DNA of 64,000 nucleotides from Holtermannia corniformis (Eukaryota; Basidiomycota; Tremellomycetes; Holtermanniales): NCBI GenBank assembly GCA_001599935.1, contig BCIJ01000008.1, forward strand, positions 526,922 to 590,921, written 5' to 3'. Made by a program: the position numbers and the translations under genes. Each line of letters starts with the position of its first letter. Position 1 is the stretch's first letter. Positions 19,047 through 29,976 of this stretch are shown here, in pieces. The notes under the pieces were generated by a model that did not search any database, was not told the origin of the DNA, and saw nothing but the letters and a program-made list of their open reading frames with translations.

Positions 19047-22000
19047 ATGTCGCACCCGTTCCCAGTCATGCCGCTCGACGCCTTGGACGAGGCGTCGCCT
19101 ACCAGTCCTACTGGCCCAGATGCGCTCGAGCAACCCCAGTTTCTTCGTCCCAGCGCTTCTTCCACTGCCTCGCTCACTGGCCTGCCGTCCGAAGTTCGCC
19201 GGCCTCGTCAACGCGTCCACTGGCCTCGCGACGACTCGGACATTGCACGCTCATCCGTCAACCCGTTTGGAACGCCCAACGAACGCCCGATATCCCTCCC
19301 TCCGTCACCCTACATCCTTCCCAGCAAGCCGTCTATCATCCTCACCGGCAACGCGCGTAGCAACACCACCAATACCTCTCCACCCGGCGGTCCGTCCCCG
19401 ACGCCTCCAAAGTTTTTCGTGCACGAGTCGGAGCACGAGATGAAAGAGGTCGGACCATCGCGACGCTCTGGCCTCGCGTCTCCGTCACCTTTGCGTGCGA
19501 TTCACAGACCTGGCGCACCCGACTCGTTAGAGTTGCCCCCTCGGCCAGCGCTAAGCTCGCTCCCAGGCAATGAGACCCCTAATGGCTCTCCGTTCTTTGC
19601 TGGGTTCGATCAACCCGCAGCAGGCAAACGTGCCGCATCGCCCGGCGCACGGCCTTTGACCGTGCGCTCGCGCGCTAGGCGGAGCGTCGACTCGCTCAGA
19701 TCCACCTTGGGCGACCAAGACGTCCCACCGGGTGAAGCTGGCAAGGGTTGGGGGTTCAGACACAAGGCCCACAAGCTCGTCAAGAAGCACATGCAGCGCG
19801 TCGAGGCGGCCGAGCTCGGCGGCGTCCAACCCGACATTGACGACCCACCGTCTCACGCCGTCAATGGTGGCGTCCTGTTCAATCTGCTCCAGCTCTACTC
19901 CAACTCGCAGCAGGCGATTGCACAGGGGCAAACGACCATGGCGCGAGGGCCGTCGACACCGCGCGACCCGACGTCACCGCGCGACGTGTATGAAAACTTG
20001 GCAGCGCCAAAGCCAGGGCGGTTCGGTGCAAACAACAAGAACATGTCGAGCGACAGCATGACCAGCTTGCTCCGCCCGTCGTTCACTCGCGGGCGTAGTG
20101 CAGACTCGGACCTGCCAACGCTCTCGCGGACCAAGTCGGCCGCTTCGTCATCGGCCAGCTTCCACCACCGCGCTCAATCAGGCTCGTCGTCGTATGCGTA
20201 CATGAGCTACGATCCGTCACCGGCCAGCGGCTCGGGCTTGAACACGGCCTCGTCGTCTGCAACTCACCTCCCTCTGCCAGTCACGAGCAAGCCGGCAATG
20301 TACCGCGCCAAGTCGCAAGACCTCGCCGAACCCTACATCCCCTCTCGCGGCGGGCCCGTCGATACCCTCGGCAAGCTCACTCGGTCCTTGACAAAGCTTC
20401 TGCCAGACTCGGTCGCGTCGTACCTGCCAACCAGCGAGGACGCCTCGCCCGGTGCGATCGCCACGCTCATGACGACGACCAACAATCTGTCGTCGGTTGC
20501 CTCGCCGTCGTTGGCGTCACTCGCGCCCTCAAAGACGAAACGCTATGGGCCGGACGGCAAACCCAAGTATACACTCTCGAGGTACACGACGCGAGATGAG
20601 CCCGAGCCTCGACGGCCAAGCAGTCGTGGCAGCAACTCACGTCCGGCAAGCTGGGCAGATGAAAAGGCTTGGACATCGTCGTTAGCGAGCGGGCCGTCTA
20701 CGCCGGGCGAGGAGCAGTCGTTTGGCTTTAGGCGGGGCAAGCGGCGTGCGCAGGAGATCTACATCACCATGGTGGGTGTGTCGTATTTCTAGACTTTGCT
20801 GACGATCGCAGCACATTGCCAACATTATGCAACGGCAGGACTTTATCCTTCGCCTGGGTCGGGCATTGATGCTGTGAGTGGGCACCAACACTGCGACTCT
20901 GGCTGACCGCACAGGTTTGGCGCTCCGACACACCGGATAGAGTCTCAGCTTGAAGCCATGGCCAAGGTGCTCGAGATTAACACGGCTGTCATGTACGTCT
21001 GATCGCTGTAACGATCGCAACTGACTCTGCAGCTACCTCCCCTCGGTTCTCATCATTGCCTTTGGCGACGAAGAGACCCGCACGTCCGAGACGCATTTCG
21101 TCAAGTGCGCAAGCGGCCTCGACCTCGGCAAGCTGATGCAAGTCCACTCCATCTACCGCCAAGTCCTGCACGACGAGATTGGCGCGCCAGAGGGCTCTGC
21201 AGCCGTCAAGGCGCTCATCAAATCCCCCGAGACCTACAGTGTGCCCGCGCTCATGGTCATTGGCGGCATGTGCTCGGCCACGGTGTCGGTCATGGCGTTC
21301 TCCGGCTCGGTTATCGATATGCTCATGGTGTTTTGGCTCGGCGTGCTGCTGGCGTTTATCCGTGCGTGCTAGGGCGTCGTCTGGCGATGCTGACTACGCG
21401 CAGAGTACAAGATTGCCGCTCGGAACGCCGTGTTCTCCAACGTCTTTGAAATCTGCACTGCGTTCATCATTAGCTTCATCTCGGTGCGTCAAAGCGCGCG
21501 TGTGGTCTGCCGACTGACAGATCTCAGCGGGGCTTGTCGGCCACCGGTCACTTTTGCTACGTCTCACTCGCCTCGTCGGGCGTTGTCCTCATCCTGCCCG
21601 GTTTCATCATCTGTGAGTCTAGACGGCAACGGCTGACACCAGCTGAACGCGCAGTGTGTGGTGCACTCGAACTTGCATCACGCAACATTGTCAGCGGGTC
21701 GATTCGTGTCGTCTACGCCATCGTCTACTCGCTGTTCTTGGGCTTTGGCATCTCGATGGGTGGAGGTGAGTGATTAAGGCGTTTCGCTAGACTGACACAC
21801 GCAGATGTGTACGATGCTATAGATCCCGCGTCGCTCCAGCGCAGGCTGCTTGTATACGATCCGAGCAGCGTGGCAACCACCGTCTCGCTGAGCGGCTCGT
21901 TCTCCCTGGCCAATGCCACTACAACGTCGGCGTCTGCGTTCGAGGACGTCGTGAATGGTGGGTGCATTCTACTGAACTGAACCCGACTGACTCTGCGGAG

Positions 22001-22660
22001 GCACCTTTTCGTTCACGAACGGCACCAGCTCGCTCTCCACCGGTACAATCACATGCTACCGGGACGTGTCGTGGGGATGGTATCAACAGGCTGGTACATC
22101 GTTCGGGCCAGTGTTTGTCTAGCTGACAACCACAGTCCCTCGAGCGTGGCTTTTCCTCGTCGTGCCAATGTTCGCCCTGTCCCTCTCGCTCTGGAACAAG
22201 GCGCCGATCCGGAATCGTGAGCTTCCAGTCATGATCACGATTGCCAGCGCCGGGTTCGCCGTCAACTACTGCATCTCCAAGGCCATCTCGCGCCCCGATG
22301 TCGTTAGCGCCATTTCAATGTTTGCCGTCGGCGTCCTAGGTCAGCTGTGGTCGCGAATCGGTCGAGGCTCGGCTTTCACCTCGATGGTGACGGGCGTGTT
22401 GCTGGTCGTGCCCTCTGGGATCGCGGCAGCTGGCGGCTTGGCCATGTCAACCAGCTCGTCGACCAGTTCGTCAACGAGCTACGATGCGCTCACCCAGGGG
22501 TTCATGATCGGTCTGCGCATGATGGTGGTTGCGATCGGGTTGGTCGTAGGCCTATTCATGTCGACCTTGGTATGTGCTATGGACGGGTTGCTGCAGGCGC
22601 TGATGGTTGCAGGCCGTGTATCCAATGGGCAAATTCAGAGGGACAATCTTCTCATTCTAG
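19047..22660 (+). CDS. PRM10/ThrE-family membrane protein
   Basis: The model is join(19047..20771,20812..20873,20915..20992,21033..21361,21404..21483,21528..21612,21655..21765,21805..21958,22002..22093,22136..22569,22613..22660), 1065 aa; all ten introns are 39-44 bp. The first ~575 residues are a Ser/Pro-rich, probably cytosolic and disordered tail. The second half is a ThrE (DUF1212) core: RQDFILRLGRALMLFGAPTH, a conserved FGD motif in LIIAFGDEETRT, then repeated hydrophobic helices and a closing VYPMGKFRGTIFSF. Bacterial ThrE exports threonine and serine; the fungal relative Prm10 is pheromone-regulated and its substrate is unknown. The last exon has only 16 codons but matches the family C terminus, which supports the model. 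Confidence 0.85.
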
Positions 22661-22882
22661 ATCTAGAGCGTGGATGGCGATGTCAATGTTGTATAGAGGC
22701 TTTGGCTGCGACAGCGTCGTTTGCCGGACGTATTCGGACAAGCGATCGGGCAGCGACAAGTCTTGATCGCAGAGAAGGCGCGAAGGCAGACGACCTCTCG
22801 TCACGGAAGCAAAGCGCCTTGTATTGTGCGTGCGCCTTCCATCTCGTCACCGACCAAAGTACATAGCGCAAACGACTCGCTC

Positions 22883-22890
22883 TATATAAC
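22883..22890 (+). promoter_or_regulatory. TATA box of the small gene at 22940
   Basis: TATATAAC lies 50 bp before the ATG at 22940, a plausible TATA element. Confidence 0.45.
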
Positions 22891-22939
22891 TGGCGCTTGC
22901 GCGCGAGCCCAGCATTCCCACCGAGACTCGCATACTACC

Positions 22940-23167
22940 ATGAGCCTTCAAGCACCGGAGAAAGACCCTGGATCCACGAACTCGGTCTTCGCGGCGCTCA
23001 CGGACGCGGATAAAACCGTTGCAATCCATCTGGTCACTGAAGGCAAAGTCGACTCGGTGGCGTTTGTCGACCCTGCGGCGGACACGGACGAGACCAGAGA
23101 GGCGCGTCAGAAAGCGCGCGAGTCCCTCAAAGGGTTCCGGCAGAGCTCGCGTTATCAAGGGCACTGA
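22940..23167 (+). CDS. Orphan small protein, 75 aa
   Basis: It is a single exon. The protein is hydrophilic and ends in a basic helix: MSLQAPEKDPGSTNSVFAAL, later DKTVAIHLVTEGKVDSVAFV, then EARQKARESLKGFRQSSRYQ. A TATA-like box (22883-22890) and an unbroken frame with ordered charge pattern support expression. There is no signal peptide, membrane segment or recognised domain. It could be a short cytosolic or nuclear protein. Confidence 0.5.
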   Translation: MSLQAPEKDPGSTNSVFAALTDADKTVAIHLVTEGKVDSVAFVDPAADTDETREARQKARESLKGFRQSSRYQGH

Positions 23168-23955
23168 GTAGCACAAGCTTAGTAGTAGTATTCTACTAGG
23201 AAGACCGTGTCTACGATTTCTCTCCGTTGAAGACAGTTACAAAGCTGTTTAAGGGGGCAAAATCGTACCTAGCATTGAGCTTGTTCTATCGGTACCAACA
23301 GTGTCTGTAGGCGGATTTTGTATTCACACGGCAACACAAGTACGTCAACTGCAGCTAGCAAGAAGTGGACTCGCGTGAGATGCGATGAGATAGCTACAAG
23401 ATCGTCCGTTCCTGTAACCCTACACAACCTGGCCTTCCACTCAGCGACGCCGCCTTGTGAACCCGACTCGTGGAAGCACAAAGGGTCGCGTCTTTGCAAA
23501 GCCTGCTATGAGATCTTGGCCTCTTGTCATCCGAATGACGCCGATTCTGCACTCGCGAGAAGGCCAGCCCCTTTATCATCTGACGTCTCCGTCGCAGCTC
23601 GTTTAGGAAGGCGCGTTTGTACAATAGCCGCTGCGAGCGTCAGGATGTCTGCCAAGCGAGCATGAGTTTACCCCTACTTGGCTCCCACGGGTGTCGTGTT
23701 TCAGATGCTGTAACGTGGGGTTGACCGCTCAAACTGTGCACGTCTTGCTACACTGACCTTTGTACGTTCGTGTCGTCAACCGTCAGCAGCACCCGTTGCT
23801 CAGAGAAACCGCGAGCTCGCAGTCATCGGGCGCCAAGGCGAGATTGCCCGACCCACTGATCGAAGACGTTCTCACTTCGGGCCAGACCTGCACAAACTCT
23901 GTTCACATCTTCACCTGCGGCTTGATCGCACCGGATCCCTCTTCATTACGACAAC
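23168..23955. other. Intergenic interval
   Basis: The 788 bp between the orphan gene and UBP8 show no coherent coding region; short ORFs only. Confidence 0.4.
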
Positions 23956-26096
23956 ATGCTCGACATCAAGCCCCAGATAGCTCCCTCGCCCACCTATACA
24001 CACCACGACACCGGCGCGTGTCCCCATCTCCTGGCCCTGTTTGACCGGGAAGGCGTGACCTCCACCGCACCACTCTCATCTCCAGACGCTGGCCCGTCGA
24101 GCCCAACAAGCGGCGGACTGGTCAGGCGATTCGAGCGAGTCATCCGGTGGAGTGCGAGCAAAGAGGAGCAGTCTGGCAGCTCCAAAGGGTCGGCAGGCCA
24201 GCCGAGCAAGCGGCGCAAGGTAAGCACAGGCATGTGGTCAAAGACTGACAGCACCAGCGAGCACCGCCAGCGTGCTCAGGGTGCGGCCATACCCTTCTCC
24301 GACCGTTTGCTTGCCTGTCGTGCGAGTTTCTTGGCTGCCCACCCGTGACCCTCACCATCCCGTTCGGCAATTCACACAAGCGGGGTATCGCTTGTCTCAA
24401 AGACCACATGAAGGGTGCAGGGCATGATTTCGGTCAGTCGCTCGGATCAGCATGGCGACATTGCTTGACTCGCTGGCAGGTGTCGACCCAGAGACAGGCG
24501 CTGTCTATTGCTTGAAATGCGCGGATTTCGTGTACAGCGATACGCTGGAGACGATTGGGGATCGGGTACGGCTGCAAACAAGCCAAGGGCGGGACAGGTG
24601 TCGGGGTGGGTAATGTGCTGCATAGTCATGCACACTGACGCTGTGTAGAACTGGGAAGCAAACCCAGGGCGCAGTATAGACCGTGGGAACCGACCGAGGC
24701 GGAGCAACAGCTGCTCGCAACGTCTTCCAAAGTGCCATGCCACGGTTAGTCTGCTTCGGAGTGCTTGCCCAGCTGACCAGGCAGGCCTGCGCCCCCTTCT
24801 CAACCTTCACCAGACTTGTTTCCTCTCGGCCGTCCTTCAGGCTCTCATTCACAACCCCCTCTTGCGAGCCTACTTTCTGTCTGATCGACACAACCGCAAA
24901 GTCTGCCCAAATGGGAATCGCGCTCTTGCTGTAGGCCGAATCGAAGACGACGCAGGCAAAGACAAAGGCTGCATGTGTTGCGAGATGGACGCCGCGTTCG
25001 AAGAGGTACGTGCATAAACACCGTCGGGCTTTCGCTCAGACGTTCCCAGTTTCATAGTGAGGACAAGCAGCCGTTCGGGCCGATCACCATGCTGTACGCA
25101 ATGTGGAACTCGAGCACCGAATTGGAGGGCAACGGGCAGCAAGGTGGGTCTCACTCTGGGCGTAGGACAAGCTGATCCTGCAGATGCCCACTCGTTCTTC
25201 CTCGCTGCGTTGGACCAGATTCATGCCCATGCCAAGGGCCAGCTTGCCAGCTGCAACTGCATTGCTCGTGCGTGCGTGCGCCTAACCATAACCTCCGACT
25301 CACACCTGCAGACCAAACATTTGCCGGGTCTCTCCTGTCGACCGTCACCTGCAACCAGTGTCAAGCAACCTCGTCCACCATCGACCCGATCCTCGACATA
25401 CAACTCGATTTGCCAGCGCCATCGGTTGCCACGGGTGATCTCACGCTTGCGCAATGCCTGCGCAAGTTTTGTGCAAAGGAGCGAGTAGGTGACAAGGGCT
25501 ATGCGTGCGGCACGTGTGGCGGATCCGAGGGCAAGGTGTGTCTCATTTCAGGTTATAGTGGGGCTGACGTCGACGTCGACGTCAGACGGCGACAAAACAG
25601 CTCTCGGTCAAGCGCTTGCCGCCAGTGCTGAGCTTTCAGCTCAAGGTGGGTCTTGCCATTATTGGTGGAACGCGGCTCAACTTGGCAGCGCTTTGCACAC
25701 GGCGGCACTTCGTCCAAGGTCGAGACGACGGTCCGCTTTCCGAGTCGACTGGACATGAAGCCCTACACTGAAGTCGGCAAGGACTCGTGGGTATGGTTCT
25801 GTCGGGACGCGCTGACGAAACAGTATCACACCGGCATCGGTCTTTCAATACGACCTCTTTGCCGTCGTTACGCACGAGGGCAAACTTGACAATGGGCACT
25901 ACTGGGCCGACGTTCTCGCCGGGGACGCCTGGTGGCACTGCGACGATGACAAGAGTAAGTCAGGTGCCCCAAGGTCGTCACCGAGCTCAACACCACAGTC
26001 ACACCGACTAGCCTCGCAGCCGTGCTGTCGCAGAAGGCGTACATGCTCTTCTACGTCAAACACAGCTTGGAATACGCAGCGCGAAGTGTCGTGTGA
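23956..26096 (+). CDS. UBP8: SAGA deubiquitinase, Ubp8/USP22 family
   Basis: The model is join(23956..24219,24258..24432,24480..24565,24675..24744,24785..25005,25050..25143,25184..25267,25312..25535,25586..25645,25689..25786,25824..25954,25999..26096), 534 aa. The N-terminal ZnF-UBP domain shows CSGCGHTLLRPFACLSCEF, the HK-x5-CLKDHMKGAGHD stretch and YCLKCADF. The USP core follows: QTCFLSAVLQALIHNPLLR with catalytic Cys, QQDAHSFFLAALDQIH, zinc pairs CNQC and CGTC, and the His box DNGHYWAD with WHCDDDK. In SAGA this enzyme removes ubiquitin from histone H2B, and the ZnF-UBP domain docks it to the DUB module. Around the Cys the usual GN of NLGNTC is HQ. Intron 3 is 109 bp, the rest 37-50. The third splice junction is the least certain. 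Confidence 0.93.
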
Positions 26097-26271
26097 AGCA
26101 CGGCGATCGGCGATCGGGCCGGTTGCACGTGGTGTACCATGCGAGGATCTCATGACTGATATCTTGTGGAATGAAACAAGTGCGAGCTGCCCCTCAAAGG
26201 ACGCGCTCCTTTGTGCGAGACTCTGCTGACTCTGCACTCGGCATTGGAACTTCACGCTGCTGATAGACACC

Positions 26272-29200
26272 ATGCACGAGTCGAATCACCCTCTGCAGGG
26301 GTTTGAGATCACCAACTTTCCGAACCCGAACGGCGTGCGCGACTTGGTCTTGACGGCGCCGTCGGGCTTCAAGTACGAGCTTGCGTTCTTCCGGTGGCCG
26401 TTTGCGACTGTGCGCTGGCGTCTGTGGCGCGAGGGACAGCATCAACTGCCGATCACTGGGAACGTCACTTGGGACGAGCAGACGGTGCTGCCGGGCTCCG
26501 TATGTGAGGTGTGGACAACGCTCGAGCTGACTAGGGTGCAGTGGAGCAAGACGTCGCAGCATAGCCTTCAGATCAAGCACTGCAACCTCCTCGTCGACCT
26601 CGACTATCGCTCGGCGCCTCATCTGACAATCTACAAGACACGACCTTTTATTGACCAGCGCAAGTTTTCAGGCGTCATCAGCGGTGCCGGCGACCTCGTC
26701 AAGCCGACAAAGGATGACGTGAAAGCTCTACGAGATGCGAAGGACTATGTCGAGCCGAAAATCATGTACAAGGATTTACCGCATCAGTCGTTGAACGTCA
26801 CGAAAGACGGTATCACCCAGTGCGTTTCTCGGGCATGATGAGGTGCGCTAAGCGACAGGTACTCTTTGCTGCATCCGTTGAATGCTGTACACTTTGGTCT
26901 CGGAGAGAAGGCTGCGCCGTTAGGTGAGTCTTGACGTTGTGGCACTCGCTGATCGTCAGACCTCACCAAGCGCAACTTTACGCTTGGCGCGACGGATGCG
27001 GCAAACTACGACGCTTTCCATACTGATCCAGTCAGCGTGGCGTCAGCTACATGCTCGATACTGACTCGAGCAGCTGTACAAACATCATCCACTGTTATTC
27101 ACCATCCCGCGACCTCCGACGACACTCCGAGACGAAGAAGCCTCACCCGACTCTCGCGGCCTGCCTCCGCCTCCTGCACCCGATGCGGACGGCGAGTCGT
27201 TCACCATCTTGCAGTTTATGAACACGAATTCGGACGCTTCCTGGGACATTGGTCGCTACACCAACGAGCCCGTCGGCAGATTCAAAAGGTTTAGGTGCGA
27301 GCGCGGCGGGATCGACTGTTTTCTCGTTTTCGGCAAGGACCTCGCGGAAGTGGTGAGAGGGATCACGTCCCAACGGCGCGGCTGACCGTGACAGTCACAT
27401 GTGTACTCGCAAATCGTTGGTGCGCCACAATTGCCGTCTCGTCACTGGCTCGGCTACTTGGCTTCGAGTATGGCTCTAGCCGACTCTGAGGAGCCGCCTG
27501 CTCAACAGTTGCTCGAGGCTTTCCCGGCCAAATGCAAGGACGAGAATATCCCATGCTCGTGAGCGATTGTGAATTGGGAGAGTCAAGGCTCATTTGTCGC
27601 ACAGGGTGATGCACCGTGCGTGATGAGTGTGACAAGCTGATTCACGGCAACTTTACAGTATCCTCCGGCTACGTGAGTGCGTTGTGAGCCGCCGCCGCCG
27701 CCGCCTGACGACTCAGACTGTCTCCATGGGGGACCCCAAGAACCGCAATGTCTTTACAATGAATACCAAGCGCTATCCTGATTTTCCCGGCATGATCAAG
27801 ACCTTTCATCTAGCCGGGATCAAGATCAGCCCCAACATCAAGCCTTTCGTCCTGGTCTCGGTCAGTTCTGGGCTGCACGGGGTACCGAGCTAACGCCGCC
27901 AGCATCCCCACTTTTGTCAGCTCGCCTCGGCGGGTGCTTTCTTCAAAGACCCCGACTCGCGCCAACCAGCGACCACGCGGATCTGGTCCGCGCAACCGGG
28001 TGAGACCGAGGAAGGCTGCTGGCTTGACATGACGTCGCAGGCCGCCAGAAAGTGGTGGTTTGCTGGATGCCGCGCTCTTGTCGAGGCAGGATGCGATTCT
28101 CTCTGGAACGACAACAACGAGTTCAGCTTGCTTAGTGTGCGTGCGGGCCGTCGAGTGATTGCGCTGACGGGCTTCAGGACGAGTACCGAGCGGCTTGCGA
28201 CTTTGTCGACTTTGACGACCTACGTCCGCTCTCAGGGCCGCGTCCAGCTGGAGACATCGGTCGTCTGATGAACTGCACCCTCATGGCCCAGACCTCGCAA
28301 GTTTACAGTAAGACAACGGTCAACGAGCTCATGCCGCAACAGCCAGGAAGCCCTACTCGCCGTGGCACCGCATCGACGCCCTATGGTCCTGACTCGCTCT
28401 GCCAACGTGAGTACAATGCACTACGCGGCGTCGTCATGGTCCGGCGACAACTACACTTCCTGGGAGACTATCCGAGGCAACGTCGCCATGGGTTTGCAGG
28501 CGGGAATGGCGCTTATGCATGTACGTTTGGCGGATGGTGCGGACGCGCTGAATGTTGCAGAGCTACGGGCACGACGTCGGGGGCTTTGGGTGTGTCCGAC
28601 ATCTGCTGCCATCTGACTCACACGACCAGCGGACCGATGCCGACAATGGAGATGTTTGTGCGCTGGGTACAGATCTGTGTGGGTTGAGCGAGTCGCGCTT
28701 TTCGTGGATTGATGACTATAGGTCTGGAACCCTCGCTTCTGTATACACTCGTTCAAGCCTGATCCGCTTCATCTCGCGTAAGCCAAGCTGCGATGAACGC
28801 CAGAGTTGACACGAGCAGCGGCCCTGGACAGAGCAATGAGCCCGTGAGTCAGAGCCGCCAGAACTGCACTCATCCGCCCAGTGGATGTTTCCGGAAGCGA
28901 CAGCGACTATCAGAGAATGTATTCTCAGGCGTTACGAGCTGATTCCCGTACGTTTCAATGCGCAGACGTCGCTGAGATCTCCCAGTACCTGTACTCGCTG
29001 CACTGGGAAGGGCACAGGCATGCGACTCCGCCAAATGTGGGCATCCCAGACCCACGCTAATGCTGACGTGCACAGGCTTGGATCGGCTGGGGCGCGTATC
29101 AGAAGGATCCTGGCTGCTTCACTGATGCTGGGTTGGCCGGGTAAGTCGTGACGGACAAGCATGTAAGACGCTGATAGCGATAGGACATCTTTTTGGGTTG

Positions 29201-29923
29201 GCGTGGGGCGTCTCCTTGTTTGCGGCGCCTACCTCCCCGGTCAGCGAGAGATCACCACGTATCTACCACGCGACTGCTCCTTGCCTCAGGAAGAAGACTA
29301 CTTTTACGCGAATGGTGATGGCGCCGTCAAGCTGTGTGCTGGTCAAGTGTGAGCAACACGACACGTCACGCAGCGCGATGATGACCATATGCAGAGTAAC
29401 GGTCCCGGCGCCGCTCGAGAACATTGCCGTTTTCGTACACGTTGGCACTGCTCTGCCCGTCGGTAAGCCAATGGTAACGGTCACGGCGACCGAGGGTCCA
29501 GCGCGAACAAGCATTTCGGGCGTCGCAGCGCCCTTGGACCGCGACGGCGGCGTCGTCGCGCTCGACGACTGGCGCGGTGTGGAGATCTATCCGCCGCAGG
29601 AGCCCAATGGCATCTGGTACCACTATGAGTGGACAGAAGACGATGGCGAGAGCAATGCGTTCACTGTTGCGCGGGTTGGTATCGAGTATCGCGTCGAGGG
29701 CGGTGAAGTGGTCGTGAACGCCCAATGGTTGCAGTGCGATTTTGTCCCGTTGTGGGATTGTCTTGTGAGTTGGCTTTGTGACAGTAGCGGCCTGACAGCG
29801 CAGTGGGTGATCATGCCTGTCAACGATCTGCGCCAAGTGCGTGGAGCCACGGCTACCGAGCCCACTCGTCGTGGCCAGCTCAGCTATCGCATAGAGCTGG
29901 CACAGTTTGTCATTGAATCATGA
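26272..29923 (+). CDS. Glycoside hydrolase family 31
   Basis: 22 exons spliced by eye, 926 aa: join(26272..26499,26542..26819,26859..26923,26960..27030,27074..27352,27395..27558,27605..27615,27659..27672,27717..27860,27903..28136,28178..28300,28347..28520,28561..28589,28630..28678,28722..28777,28819..28843,28882..28947,28986..29036,29076..29140,29184..29348,29395..29764,29804..29923). The GH31 pattern is clear: an N-terminal beta domain with HFGLGEKAAPLDLTKRNF, a barrel containing the nucleophile Asp in WNDNNE (about 488), and the acid/base Asp in WSGDNYTSW (about 571). A C-terminal sandwich follows. GH31 enzymes cut or transfer alpha-glucosyl or xylosyl units; the exact substrate cannot be read. 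No signal peptide is seen at this start. Two exons are only 11 and 14 nt. The junction 28300/28347 uses a weak GTTTAC donor and is the least secure. Confidence 0.88.
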
Positions 29924-29976
29924 CCTACTCTACAGAATGAAATTGGACAATACATGCATGCAATGCTCGACTGTGC

